Source: Bacteroidota bacterium (GTDB lineage: Bacteria > Bacteroidota > Bacteroidia > Bacteroidales > UBA7960). From it: a DNA stretch of 47,645 nt. Where the stretch lies: contig REDJ01000089.1 in the NCBI GenBank assembly GCA_007693555.1, positions 1 through 47,645 of the forward strand, written 5' to 3'. Positions 8,695 through 16,274 of this stretch are shown here, one piece after another. The position numbers and the translations under genes are program-made. Position 1 is the first letter of the stretch. Each line of letters begins with the position of its first letter. Below the pieces are notes generated by a model that saw nothing but the letters and a program-made list of their open reading frames with translations, searched no databases and had not been told where the DNA came from.

Positions 8695-9780
8695 ATGACA
8701 CATATAAGCTCTTTTATCAAACCCTTTATACTTCTGCTTGCAGCAGCAGTCTTTATTGCATGTTCCGGGCGTGAAACCCAAACAGAACATACTGCTGAAA
8801 TAAATGAAGCAGAAATTCTGCTGCATTACCTTGAAGAGAACGGGGATATAGTTAATCACCCTGATATTCCTTATTTCATCAATGCACAGGAGATTCATGA
8901 GAATCTAAACGGTTCCAATTATCATGTTATAGATGTAAGATCGCCCAGGGAATTCAGGCGCGGTCATATTGCACATGCTGTAAATGTGCAACCGGAAAAT
9001 ATTCTTGATTATTTTGAAAACCGTATTGAGCCCAACAGCTTTGAAAAGATAACTATCGTATGCAACAATGCGCATCTTTCAGGCTATGTAACAGCAATCC
9101 TGCGCATGCTGGGCTACGACAACATCTATAATATGCGCTTCGGAATGAGCTCCTGGCACGATGATATTGCACGCAGGTTTTGGTATGCAAATATATCCGA
9201 CGATTTGCTGGGAAAGCTGGAAACCACACCACATCCCAAAAATGAGCCCGGACAACTTCCTGTCGTCAGCACCGGAAAAACTGCGGGCTATGAAATATTA
9301 AGGGCCCGTGCACAAAAAGCACTGGAAATTCAATGGGAAGACATCAGTATTGACTACCTCGATATCCTCGAAGGTGTGGAAGATTATTACGTGATCAATT
9401 ACTGGCCCCAGGTTTTGTATGATGCGGGACACCTGCCCGGGGCAATTCAGTACAATCCCAAAAAAGCTTTTCACAGCGATGAAGATATTTTAACGCTACC
9501 CGTGGACAGACCGCTCGTGGTGTATTGTTTTACAGGGCAGAATGCGGCATACGCCAATGCTTATCTTGCATTGCTGGGATATGAATTCCGCAGTCTGGAT
9601 TATGGCGCAAACAGTTTCATCCACCAGACCATGTTCACCACGCAGCCTCCAGGAAGATCTTTTTCCGAAAGGCATGTGATGAATTATCCCCTGGTAAGAG
9701 ACGGTCTCATGCAGGCTCCCTCTCCCCAGGCAAAACCTGCTGAAAAAGAAGAAGTGATTACAGCGCAGGGAGGATGCTAA
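8695..9780 (+). CDS. Lipoprotein with two rhodanese domains and a C-terminal Gly-Gly-Cys tail
   Basis: The 361-residue protein has a lipoprotein signal (hydrophobic 8-22, acceptor Cys23). Rhodanese domain 1 covers about 60-165, with active-site loop IVCNNAHLSG (Cys123). Domain 2 covers about 215-315, with loop VVYCFTGQNA (Cys278). Both keep the catalytic cysteine that forms a persulfide during sulfur transfer from thiosulfate or similar donors. A proline-rich linker (about 336-350) leads to the ending EEV-ITAQGGC, with Cys361 as the last residue. The same GGC ending recurs on the two other rhodanese proteins of the cluster. As a lipoprotein it should work outside the cytoplasm, near the octaheme cytochrome and porin. 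The exact substrate is unknown. Confidence 0.85.
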   Translation: MTHISSFIKPFILLLAAAVFIACSGRETQTEHTAEINEAEILLHYLEENGDIVNHPDIPYFINAQEIHENLNGSNYHVIDVRSPREFRRGHIAHAVNVQPENILDYFENRIEPNSFEKITIVCNNAHLSGYVTAILRMLGYDNIYNMRFGMSSWHDDIARRFWYANISDDLLGKLETTPHPKNEPGQLPVVSTGKTAGYEILRARAQKALEIQWEDISIDYLDILEGVEDYYVINYWPQVLYDAGHLPGAIQYNPKKAFHSDEDILTLPVDRPLVVYCFTGQNAAYANAYLALLGYEFRSLDYGANSFIHQTMFTTQPPGRSFSERHVMNYPLVRDGLMQAPSPQAKPAEKEEVITAQGGC

Positions 9781-9782
9781 TT

Positions 9783-9832
9783 GGTGTTGGAGCATAGCGA
9801 CAATCCCGAGAGCGAATAGCGATTCGGGAATG
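9783..9832 (+). repeat. Left arm of a 50-base inverted repeat flanking the yeeE gene
   Basis: The reverse complement of 9783-9832 matches 10688-10737 at 46 of 50 positions by direct comparison. The arms face each other around the first YeeE/YedE gene, about 855 bases apart. The core includes CGAATCGCT and GGGATTGTCGCT. Confidence 0.9.
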
Positions 9833-9854
9833 GGTGATGGGTAAAATTAGGTTA

Positions 9855-9894
9855 TGCCGGCCAATTCCCCCTTTGAAAAGGGGGCCAGGGGGAT
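9855..9894 (+). repeat. Palindromic intergenic repeat, copy 1
   Basis: The unit starts TGCCGGCCAATTCCCCCTTT and continues through AAAAGGGGGCC to AGGGGGAT. CCCCCTTT pairs with AAAGGGGG around a tiny loop. Related units occur at 9951-10012, 40463-40718 (reverse orientation) and 47513-47610. Confidence 0.85.
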
Positions 9895-9950
9895 TGATTG
9901 GAAAGTTAATGAGTGGAAGAGTGAAAAAGTTTATTGAATCTTTGAATTTT

Positions 9951-10012
9951 TGCCGGCCAATTCCCCCTTTGAAACCCGAAGGGTTCGACGAAGTCAACGG
10001 GGCCAGGGGGAT
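9951..10012 (+). repeat. Palindromic intergenic repeat, copy 2, with a nested insertion
   Basis: This starts with the same TGCCGGCCAATTCCCCCTTT as copy 1 and ends with the same GGGGCCAGGGGGAT, but about 22 extra bases sit at the hairpin tip, including ACCCGAAGGGT, itself a small palindrome. Confidence 0.8.
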
Positions 10013-10150
10013 GTAAGTAAGTTGAAGAGTTTTTAGATTGATATATCTTTAAAAAAATATAAAACAGAAAAATATATTTTCTCAGGAAATTCCAATACTA
10101 TAAGGGCATCAGAGAAAATGTTTTAAAAATATTAAAACAACAACAGAAAC

Positions 10151-10675
10151 ATGGAAAATCAAAATTCACCCAAACCCTTCATGAACCCTTACCTTGCAGG
10201 TTTTCTGCTGGGATTGGTACTTCTGGCTTCATTTGTCATTGTGGGCCGTGGCCTTGGAGCAAGCGGTGCAGCACGAGATGCTATGGTGGCTACAGTAATC
10301 AATGTTGCACCGGAATATGCTGAAAAATCAATCTATTACGAACCTTACGTGGCAGCCGGCGAGAGCCCCATTCGCTCATGGCTGGTATTCCTTGCTTTGG
10401 GAGTTATCATAGGTGGTTTTATCAGCGGGGCATCGTCAAACCGTTTAGGATTTAAAATGGAAAGAGGACCACGCATCAGTGGACCCACAAGGGCTTTTCT
10501 TGCCGTTGCAGGTGGGCTGCTTTTTGGACTGGGGGCACAGTTTGGCCGGGGATGCACCAGCGGTGCAGCGCTTAGCGGTATGGCCGTGCTTTCTACCGGC
10601 GGCATCCTTACCATGATGACCATCTTTGGTACCGGATATCTCATAGCTTATTTCTTCAGAAAATTGTGGATATAA
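10151..10675 (+). CDS. YeeE/YedE-family half-transporter (first half)
   Basis: The 174-residue membrane protein has about four hydrophobic segments (15-33, 77-95, 115-132 and 150-168) and the family signature GRGCTSG with Cys135. YeeE/YedE proteins include TsuA, a thiosulfate importer that uses conserved cysteines and glycine-rich loops; full-length members have two such repeats. Here one half is encoded alone and the other half is fused to a rhodanese domain in the next gene, so the two probably assemble into one transporter. Direction and substrate (thiosulfate or another sulfur species) are inferred. The gene is bracketed by an inverted repeat pair. Confidence 0.87.
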   Translation: MENQNSPKPFMNPYLAGFLLGLVLLASFVIVGRGLGASGAARDAMVATVINVAPEYAEKSIYYEPYVAAGESPIRSWLVFLALGVIIGGFISGASSNRLGFKMERGPRISGPTRAFLAVAGGLLFGLGAQFGRGCTSGAALSGMAVLSTGGILTMMTIFGTGYLIAYFFRKLWI

Positions 10676-10687
10676 CAACCCGTTAAA

Positions 10688-10737
10688 CATTCCCGAATCG
10701 CTAATCGCTCTTGGGATTGTCGCTTTGCTCCAATACC
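10688..10737 (-). repeat. Right arm of the 50-base inverted repeat flanking the yeeE gene
   Basis: Matches the reverse complement of 9783-9832 with four mismatches. It starts 12 bases after the first YeeE stop and occupies most of the 125-base gap to the second YeeE gene. Confidence 0.9.
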
Positions 10738-10800
10738 CGTTAACCGTCACTAAAGATTTGATTAAAAATTATTTCAACAGAAAACACTAAAATAAAAAAT

Positions 10801-12030
10801 ATGGCACCATTTATTCCCGAAGGCATAGTAAACCCCGATCTCAACCTGTTCTACGCGCTTGTGTTGGGCATCGGATTTGGCTATGTGCTTGAACAGGCAG
10901 GATTCTCTTCTTCGCGCAAACTGGCAGGTGTATTTTATGGCTATGACTTTGTTGTGCTGCGTGTATTTTTTACGGCAGGCATTACTGCCATGGTAGGACT
11001 GCTATTCCTGAGCTTCATGGGCTGGATAGACATGAGCCTGGTATACGTTAATCCTCTTTATGTATGGTCGGCGATACTCGGCGGAGCCATTATGGGCTTT
11101 GGCTTTATCATCGGAGGATATTGCCCCGGTACAAGCATTGTTGCTGCCACAGTGGGCAAGATTGACGCCATGCTGTTTTTGCTGGGTTCAGTAATTGGTA
11201 TCTTTATTTTTGCGCATTTCTACAATAGCTGGGAACCCCTGTTCATGGGATATTTTGAAGGAAATCCTTTTATCTATGAAACACTGGGCATGTCAAGGGC
11301 ATGGTTTGCCTTTATTCTGGTAATGGTGGCAGTTACCGCTTTTGCCATTACACAAAAAATTGAAGATAATGTAAATAAAACACCACCTCATGTTATTGAG
11401 CAACGTCCGTCTTATGTATTTCCGGGCATGCTTCTTATTGTTTCCATTTTTGCCTTTCTGTTTTTACCCGAGCAAAGAAAAAGCAACGCCAGGGAACTGC
11501 CTCCCGACCGTCTGCATGCCATGTTAGTGGAAAACAATCATTTTGTGGATGCAGAAGAAACGATCTACAAAATTATGCATGAAGACAGGAATTTCATTCT
11601 TATTGATGTAAGAGATCCTGAAGAGTATGAAAAATTTGCACTTCCGGGTGCCATAAATATTACCAAAGACGAAATCCTCGGCAGAAGGTACAGGGATTTT
11701 TTCCGCAATGCCCCTGTAAACTCCAAAAGGGTATTCTACGGCTTTGGCGAAAGCGCCGCTGAGCTGGCATGGACAATTGCCACACGTGCCGGATATGATA
11801 ATGTATTTGTTATGAAAGGTGGGCTGAACGGCTTGTTTGACGAACTATTCAACGGCAATGACAAGCCGGATGACCCCCTGGATCTGGATGAAGAGTTCAG
11901 AGTAAGATTTCTGACAAAGGCCAGACAACTCTTCCTCGAAGGGGATGCTCTGCCAAAAGAACCACCTGCACCGGTGCCCATCAGAACCATCATTGAACTT
12001 GAAACCCCCGGCGGAAGAGGAGGATGTTAG
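10801..12030 (+). CDS. YeeE/YedE half-transporter fused to a cysteine-less rhodanese domain, GGC tail
   Basis: The protein has 409 residues. Residues 15-185 form the second YeeE/YedE half, with the glycine-rich motif GGYCPGTS (Cys108) and about five membrane helices. A further helix at about 207-223 leads to a rhodanese domain at 235-350. That domain keeps LIDVRDPEEYEKFALPGA but its active-site loop reads VFYGFGESA, so the catalytic Cys is Gly314. A proline-rich linker (PKEPPAPVP, 385-393) leads to the end ETPGGRGGC, with Cys409 last. Apart from Cys108, Cys409 is the only cysteine. The fusion puts the sulfur-handling domain at the transporter's mouth, and I infer that the terminal cysteine replaces the missing active site. 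It is probably membrane-bound; which face the rhodanese occupies is not certain. Confidence 0.87.
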   Translation: MAPFIPEGIVNPDLNLFYALVLGIGFGYVLEQAGFSSSRKLAGVFYGYDFVVLRVFFTAGITAMVGLLFLSFMGWIDMSLVYVNPLYVWSAILGGAIMGFGFIIGGYCPGTSIVAATVGKIDAMLFLLGSVIGIFIFAHFYNSWEPLFMGYFEGNPFIYETLGMSRAWFAFILVMVAVTAFAITQKIEDNVNKTPPHVIEQRPSYVFPGMLLIVSIFAFLFLPEQRKSNARELPPDRLHAMLVENNHFVDAEETIYKIMHEDRNFILIDVRDPEEYEKFALPGAINITKDEILGRRYRDFFRNAPVNSKRVFYGFGESAAELAWTIATRAGYDNVFVMKGGLNGLFDELFNGNDKPDDPLDLDEEFRVRFLTKARQLFLEGDALPKEPPAPVPIRTIIELETPGGRGGC

Positions 12031-12096
12031 CATTAGCGGATTTATAACCAAAAAGTACCTGTAAACAGAGAAGTTTTTAACGAAAAAACAAGTAAT

Positions 12097-12717
12097 ATGC
12101 AAATCAATAATAACCTCAATAACATCAGTATTCTGTTCTTCAGCTTTGTAGCCATTGTTGTGGTGATAAATCTTTTTACCACCAACAATTATGGCAGAGC
12201 CAACCAGCAGGTTGTAAAACTCCTGGAGGGTGAAGACCATATCTTTGATTACTTTCAGCTTCACAGGATTATCACAGAACAAACCGGGGATTATATTCTT
12301 ATTGACCTGAGGACAGAAGATGAATTTGAAAAAGAACATTTACCCGGAGCCATTAACCTGCCTTTTGGAGATTTATTGGATAGCCGTAACCTGAGAATGC
12401 TACGCAGGCTTAATGAACAAACCCCCGTTTTATATGCTGAAACAGAAGCGCGCGCTCAATCCGCCCGTATGCTTCTGCTTTCAAAAGGCCTTGAACCACG
12501 GGTTAAGGTAATGGGAGGCAATTATGCCACAGCTGTTAAATTTGCCCTCGACTCTTTCAATCCTGCCTTTGCTTCCTATAAGGATGAAAAAGCCCGCTTC
12601 GATTACCGTCGTTTCATGCAAACCGGTGCAGCACAAGCCACCCCCGGAAGAGAACAACTTCCCGGCATCATTCCTGCAGTTGAGGAGGTGACGGTATCTG
12701 TTCAGGGTGGGTGTTAA
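12097..12717 (+). CDS. Membrane-anchored, catalytically dead rhodanese with a single, C-terminal cysteine
   Basis: The 206-residue protein has one N-terminal membrane helix (about 10-28) and a rhodanese domain at 45-155 (LIDLRTEDEFEKEHLPGAIN). The active-site loop is VLYAETEARA, with Ala114 where the catalytic Cys belongs. The tail runs PGIIPAVEEV-TVSVQGGC, and Cys206, the last residue, is the only cysteine in the protein. The tail resembles that of the two-domain lipoprotein (PA, EEV and QGGC in the same order). As last gene of the cluster, 66 bases after the YeeE-rhodanese fusion, it may be a sulfur acceptor or carrier rather than an enzyme. The function is inferred. Confidence 0.82.
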   Translation: MQINNNLNNISILFFSFVAIVVVINLFTTNNYGRANQQVVKLLEGEDHIFDYFQLHRIITEQTGDYILIDLRTEDEFEKEHLPGAINLPFGDLLDSRNLRMLRRLNEQTPVLYAETEARAQSARMLLLSKGLEPRVKVMGGNYATAVKFALDSFNPAFASYKDEKARFDYRRFMQTGAAQATPGREQLPGIIPAVEEVTVSVQGGC

Positions 12718-12870
12718 GGAATTGCACCGGCTTCATTGTTTATTCAATTCTATCATATGGAGATTGCCGAAAATCCTGCTTTGACGGTTTTTTGTGAATA
12801 AAGATGAGAATTCAGGGTTGAATTTTGCCATTTTTTTTGTTATTTTTAACCATAACTCAAACTTTCCGCA

Positions 12871-15042
12871 ATGGATTTCCGCAATAACCCTCAATTACAG
12901 TTGGCAAAAAACTTTGCAGAACAGACCAACCAGAATATTTTTCTCACCGGTAGAGCCGGTACCGGGAAAACCACTTTTCTGCATCATATCCGCAATACTT
13001 CGTTCAAACGCTCAATTGTAGTAGCTCCAACAGGTGTGGCGGCCATAAATGCCGGCGGGGTTACCATTCACTCCTTTTTTCAGTTGCCATTTGGACCCAT
13101 ATTGCCCGGAGATGCATCAGATTACATGCAAAGGGATGATAAACGCTATCTTAAAATCAGTAAAGAAAAAACCAATATCATCCGCAGCCTTGATTTGCTG
13201 ATTATTGATGAAGTGAGCATGGTAAGAGCCGACCTGCTGGATGGTATTGACCAGGTTTTGCGCAGATACCGCAACCGGTACAAACCCTTCGGAGGTTTGC
13301 AACTTCTGCTCATTGGTGATCTGCAGCAGCTTGCACCCATCGTAAAGGATGATGACAGGGAACTGCTGGGAAAGTATTATGATAACTTCTACTTCTTTGG
13401 AAGTAAGGCTTTGCAGCAAACCTCCTGCATTAACATTGAGCTGCAGCGCATTTACCGTCAAAGCGACCAGGAATTTATCAGCCTGCTCAATAAAGTGCGT
13501 GATAATGAACCTGATTCAAATACCCTTGCAAAACTCAACAAAAGATATATTGCCGATTTTATGCCCCATGACAAGGAGGGTTATATTACATTAACCACGC
13601 ATAACCAGCAGGCAAACCAAATCAACCACACCCGGCTTAACAGCCTGAAAAGCACAACCAGGTATTTCAAAGCACACATTGACGGTGATTATCCTGAAAT
13701 GGGCTATCCCACAGCCGAAAACCTCAGCCTGAAAGTTGGAGCCCAGGTAATGTTTGTTAAAAATGACCCCAGCCCTGAAAAACTATTTTACAACGGCAAA
13801 ATCGGCACCATCGACAGCATGGATGAGGATATCATTTATGTGGCTTGCCCGGGGGAAGATGAATTGATAACCGTTACTCCGCTTACATGGGAAAACCGCC
13901 GTTACAAGCTGAATCCTGAAACAAAGGAAATCAGCGAGGAGGTCATCGGTACTTTTACACAGTTTCCGCTGAAACTGGCCTGGGCCATTACCATCCACAA
14001 AAGCCAGGGGCTTACCTTTGAAAAAGCCATTGTAGATGCAAGGGCTGCCTTTGCACACGGCCAGGTATATGTGGCTCTGAGCCGCTGCACTTCTCTGGAG
14101 GGCCTTGTGCTGAGCTCAAGATTAACAGACCAGGCAATAAAAAGTGATTACAGCCTGAAGGGTTTTACCCGCAGTATTTCCCAAAATACTCCCAATGAGA
14201 ATATATTGTCAAAGGCACGATTGCAATTTCAGCTGGAACTTCTGGAAGAGCTTTTTGACTTTCAACCCCTGCAAAGAAGACTTGGTTATCTGAAAAAGCA
14301 AATAAATGAAAACCTCCACACCCTTGATGCGTCCCTTCCCGAAATTTTAAAACCCGTTGCTGAGACACTGGAAAAAGAACTGGGAAATGTGGGTGCAAAA
14401 TTTACCTCGGAAATTAACCGGCATGTGAATCAATATGCCGAAATTGAAAGAAATCTTGCCCTGCAGGACCGCATTCGAAAAGGATGTGCTTACTTCACCC
14501 CACGCTTAGATTCAGGTGTGTTCAATGTACTTAACACTGTTTCCATCGACAGCGACAATAGACAGGTAAAAAAGTCGGTAAATGAAGTACTGGAAAAACT
14601 GATTCATGAAGTTGATATCAAGCTGGCATCTCTTGAAGCATGCAAGGAAGGTTTCAGTACCGCCGGCTACCTTGAAGCCCGCGCATTGGCTTCTATAGAA
14701 AAAAGCCGCAAGCCACAGAAAAAATCTGACAAGTTTCCCGCCACATCAGAAAATTCCATGCATCCTCTGCTGCTGGAACAGATACGCAACTGGCGCAACA
14801 AAGCATCTGCAGAGCTAAAAATACCCATTTTTATGATTCTTCCACGTAAGTCCATGATTTCTATTTCCAACGAGTTGCCGGCTTCCACCAAGGCATTAGG
14901 TGCCATATACGGTATGGGAAAGAAAAAAGTGGAGCAGTATGGTGCCGATATCATCTCCATCGTACTGGAATATTGCGCCAACCATGACCTGGAGCCCCAG
15001 TATGATGCCCCGGCCGGTACATCAAAACGCAGGAAGAAATAG
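12871..15042 (+). CDS. PIF1/RecD-like helicase with C-terminal HRDC-like domain
   Basis: The 723-residue protein begins with a superfamily 1 helicase core: Walker A GRAGTGKTT (27-35), motif Ia APTGVAAINAGG, Walker B LLIIDEVSM (Asp113, Glu114), GDLQQLAP, and the late motif ITIHKSQGLTFEKA followed by YVALSRC. This set is typical of PIF1-family 5'-3' helicases, which unwind forked DNA and G-quadruplexes. About 450-620 is a charged helical region, and about 630-705 resembles an HRDC nucleic-acid-binding domain (HPLLLEQIRNWR... through GMGKKKVEQYG). It ends in a basic tail. It stands alone, 153 bases after the sulfur cluster, and is convergent with the next gene. Confidence 0.9.
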   Translation: MDFRNNPQLQLAKNFAEQTNQNIFLTGRAGTGKTTFLHHIRNTSFKRSIVVAPTGVAAINAGGVTIHSFFQLPFGPILPGDASDYMQRDDKRYLKISKEKTNIIRSLDLLIIDEVSMVRADLLDGIDQVLRRYRNRYKPFGGLQLLLIGDLQQLAPIVKDDDRELLGKYYDNFYFFGSKALQQTSCINIELQRIYRQSDQEFISLLNKVRDNEPDSNTLAKLNKRYIADFMPHDKEGYITLTTHNQQANQINHTRLNSLKSTTRYFKAHIDGDYPEMGYPTAENLSLKVGAQVMFVKNDPSPEKLFYNGKIGTIDSMDEDIIYVACPGEDELITVTPLTWENRRYKLNPETKEISEEVIGTFTQFPLKLAWAITIHKSQGLTFEKAIVDARAAFAHGQVYVALSRCTSLEGLVLSSRLTDQAIKSDYSLKGFTRSISQNTPNENILSKARLQFQLELLEELFDFQPLQRRLGYLKKQINENLHTLDASLPEILKPVAETLEKELGNVGAKFTSEINRHVNQYAEIERNLALQDRIRKGCAYFTPRLDSGVFNVLNTVSIDSDNRQVKKSVNEVLEKLIHEVDIKLASLEACKEGFSTAGYLEARALASIEKSRKPQKKSDKFPATSENSMHPLLLEQIRNWRNKASAELKIPIFMILPRKSMISISNELPASTKALGAIYGMGKKKVEQYGADIISIVLEYCANHDLEPQYDAPAGTSKRRKK

Positions 15043-15058
15043 CCCCTCCGTAAGTGTT

Positions 15059-16225
15059 TCAGCTTTGCATCTCCGAAAACAATTCAAGTACATTGATAAG
15101 CTGATCAATTTCTTTGAAGTTATTGAAGAAATTACATGAAATACGGATATTACCTGCCCGGACAGAAGTGATAATATTGTGTTTACGCAAAAACTCATTT
15201 GCCTTAGTATTATCAGCATTTTTCAGATTGATGAGAATAATGGCCGAACGGTTTTCAGGCCTTTCCACAGGTGAAATGATTTCTAAGGGAAGCTCTTTTA
15301 AACGGTCAACCAGGTAATCATTCAAAGAAATGATTCTTTCTCTGATTCTATCTCTTCCGATTTCCAGGATAAATTCAATAGAAACATCCAAACCTATTAA
15401 TGCCTGAAAATTCATGGTACCAAAGTTGTATTGTTCCGCGCTCTCGTATTGTTTGTAGGTCACATTTTTCTGGGTGGGAATAAAATCATCTTCGGGTGGG
15501 TGAATTGACAACCACCCGGCCATGGGCAACGGATAAGACTTGCGAAAATCTTCTGAAGTGTAGAATAATGTTCCTGCCACCGCACACAATCCCCATTTGT
15601 GAAATGATACTGTCATAGCATCAATATGCATTTTTTGCACATCCACCTCGTAAACCGGGAATGCCTGGGTGGCATTTACAATAAAAAGCAAACCCCTATC
15701 CTTAAGAGCTTTGCCCAGCTTTTCCATTTCCAGCATAAACCCTGTTGAATACTGCACATAACTGCAAACCACTCCAAGGGTATTGCTGTCCACCTCATTG
15801 AGGATGCTTTCTATACTGTAGGAATGATTGTCAGGTTTTATAAATTTCATAGGTATGCCCTGAAATTCAAAAGGGACATTGGATGCCGGAAACTCATCAT
15901 AGAGAGATACCAGGTTGAATACCTGCGGGCCATGTTTTTTTAAGGCAGCAGCCACAAAACTGAATGCTATGGAAGTATTTTGCGCAAAACACACGTTATC
16001 GGTTTGGGTATTGATCAGTTTTGCCAGTTTTCCCTTTAGCAGATTGGTTCGTTCCAGATCATCCAGGAAATACATATCCCCGAATTGATTGATTTTGCGG
16101 TAAGCTTCGGTAACACCTTTCAATACCCTGTTGGGTATGGGGCTCATGCCGGCACTGTGAAAATATGCCAGCTTCTGTGAAACCGGAAATTCCTCCCTTA
16201 TCTCATCCCAGAACTTTTCATCCAT
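15059..16225 (-). CDS. Aminotransferase class V-fold PLP enzyme
   Basis: The 388-residue fold-type I PLP protein is related to cysteine desulfurases and isopenicillin-N-epimerase-like enzymes. The PLP lysine is Lys210 in SFHKWGLCAVAG. The segment ahead of it reads FIVNATQAFP, where most family members have VDGAQ or similar; Asn184 thus takes the place of the aspartate that normally contacts the pyridine nitrogen, while Gln187 is kept. There is no cysteine-rich desulfurase loop near the C-terminus. The reaction is unknown. It converges with the helicase gene (16 bases between stops) and lies 49 bases downstream of CvpA on the same strand. Confidence 0.82.
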   Translation of the reverse strand: MDEKFWDEIREEFPVSQKLAYFHSAGMSPIPNRVLKGVTEAYRKINQFGDMYFLDDLERTNLLKGKLAKLINTQTDNVCFAQNTSIAFSFVAAALKKHGPQVFNLVSLYDEFPASNVPFEFQGIPMKFIKPDNHSYSIESILNEVDSNTLGVVCSYVQYSTGFMLEMEKLGKALKDRGLLFIVNATQAFPVYEVDVQKMHIDAMTVSFHKWGLCAVAGTLFYTSEDFRKSYPLPMAGWLSIHPPEDDFIPTQKNVTYKQYESAEQYNFGTMNFQALIGLDVSIEFILEIGRDRIRERIISLNDYLVDRLKELPLEIISPVERPENRSAIILINLKNADNTKANEFLRKHNIITSVRAGNIRISCNFFNNFKEIDQLINVLELFSEMQS

Positions 16226-16274
16226 GATACTGCTTTTTTAAAATCTGATAGCCTCAATTGCTTTTTTAACACCG

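Larger units (their letters stand above)
9781..10150. other. 370-base spacer inside the sulfur cluster, made largely of repeats
   Basis: The spacer holds one arm of a 50-base inverted repeat (9783-9832), two copies of a G/C-rich palindromic repeat (9855-9894 and 9951-10012), and an AT-rich stretch (about 10020-10140) before the first YeeE gene. No gene is supported: the short open frame across 9834-10016 is built from repeat sequence. The AT-rich part may hold a promoter for the yeeE genes, but no exact TAnnTTTG box was found. Confidence 0.6.

Noticed and set aside
9772-9800. A Shine-Dalgarno-like GGGAGG followed by ATG at the end of the rhodanese lipoprotein gene
   Set aside because: It is the Gly-Gly-Cys coding sequence; the frame from that ATG stops after seven codons.
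9834-10016. A 60-codon plus-strand open frame
   Set aside because: It is made of the palindromic repeats and their flanks; composition is repeat-driven.
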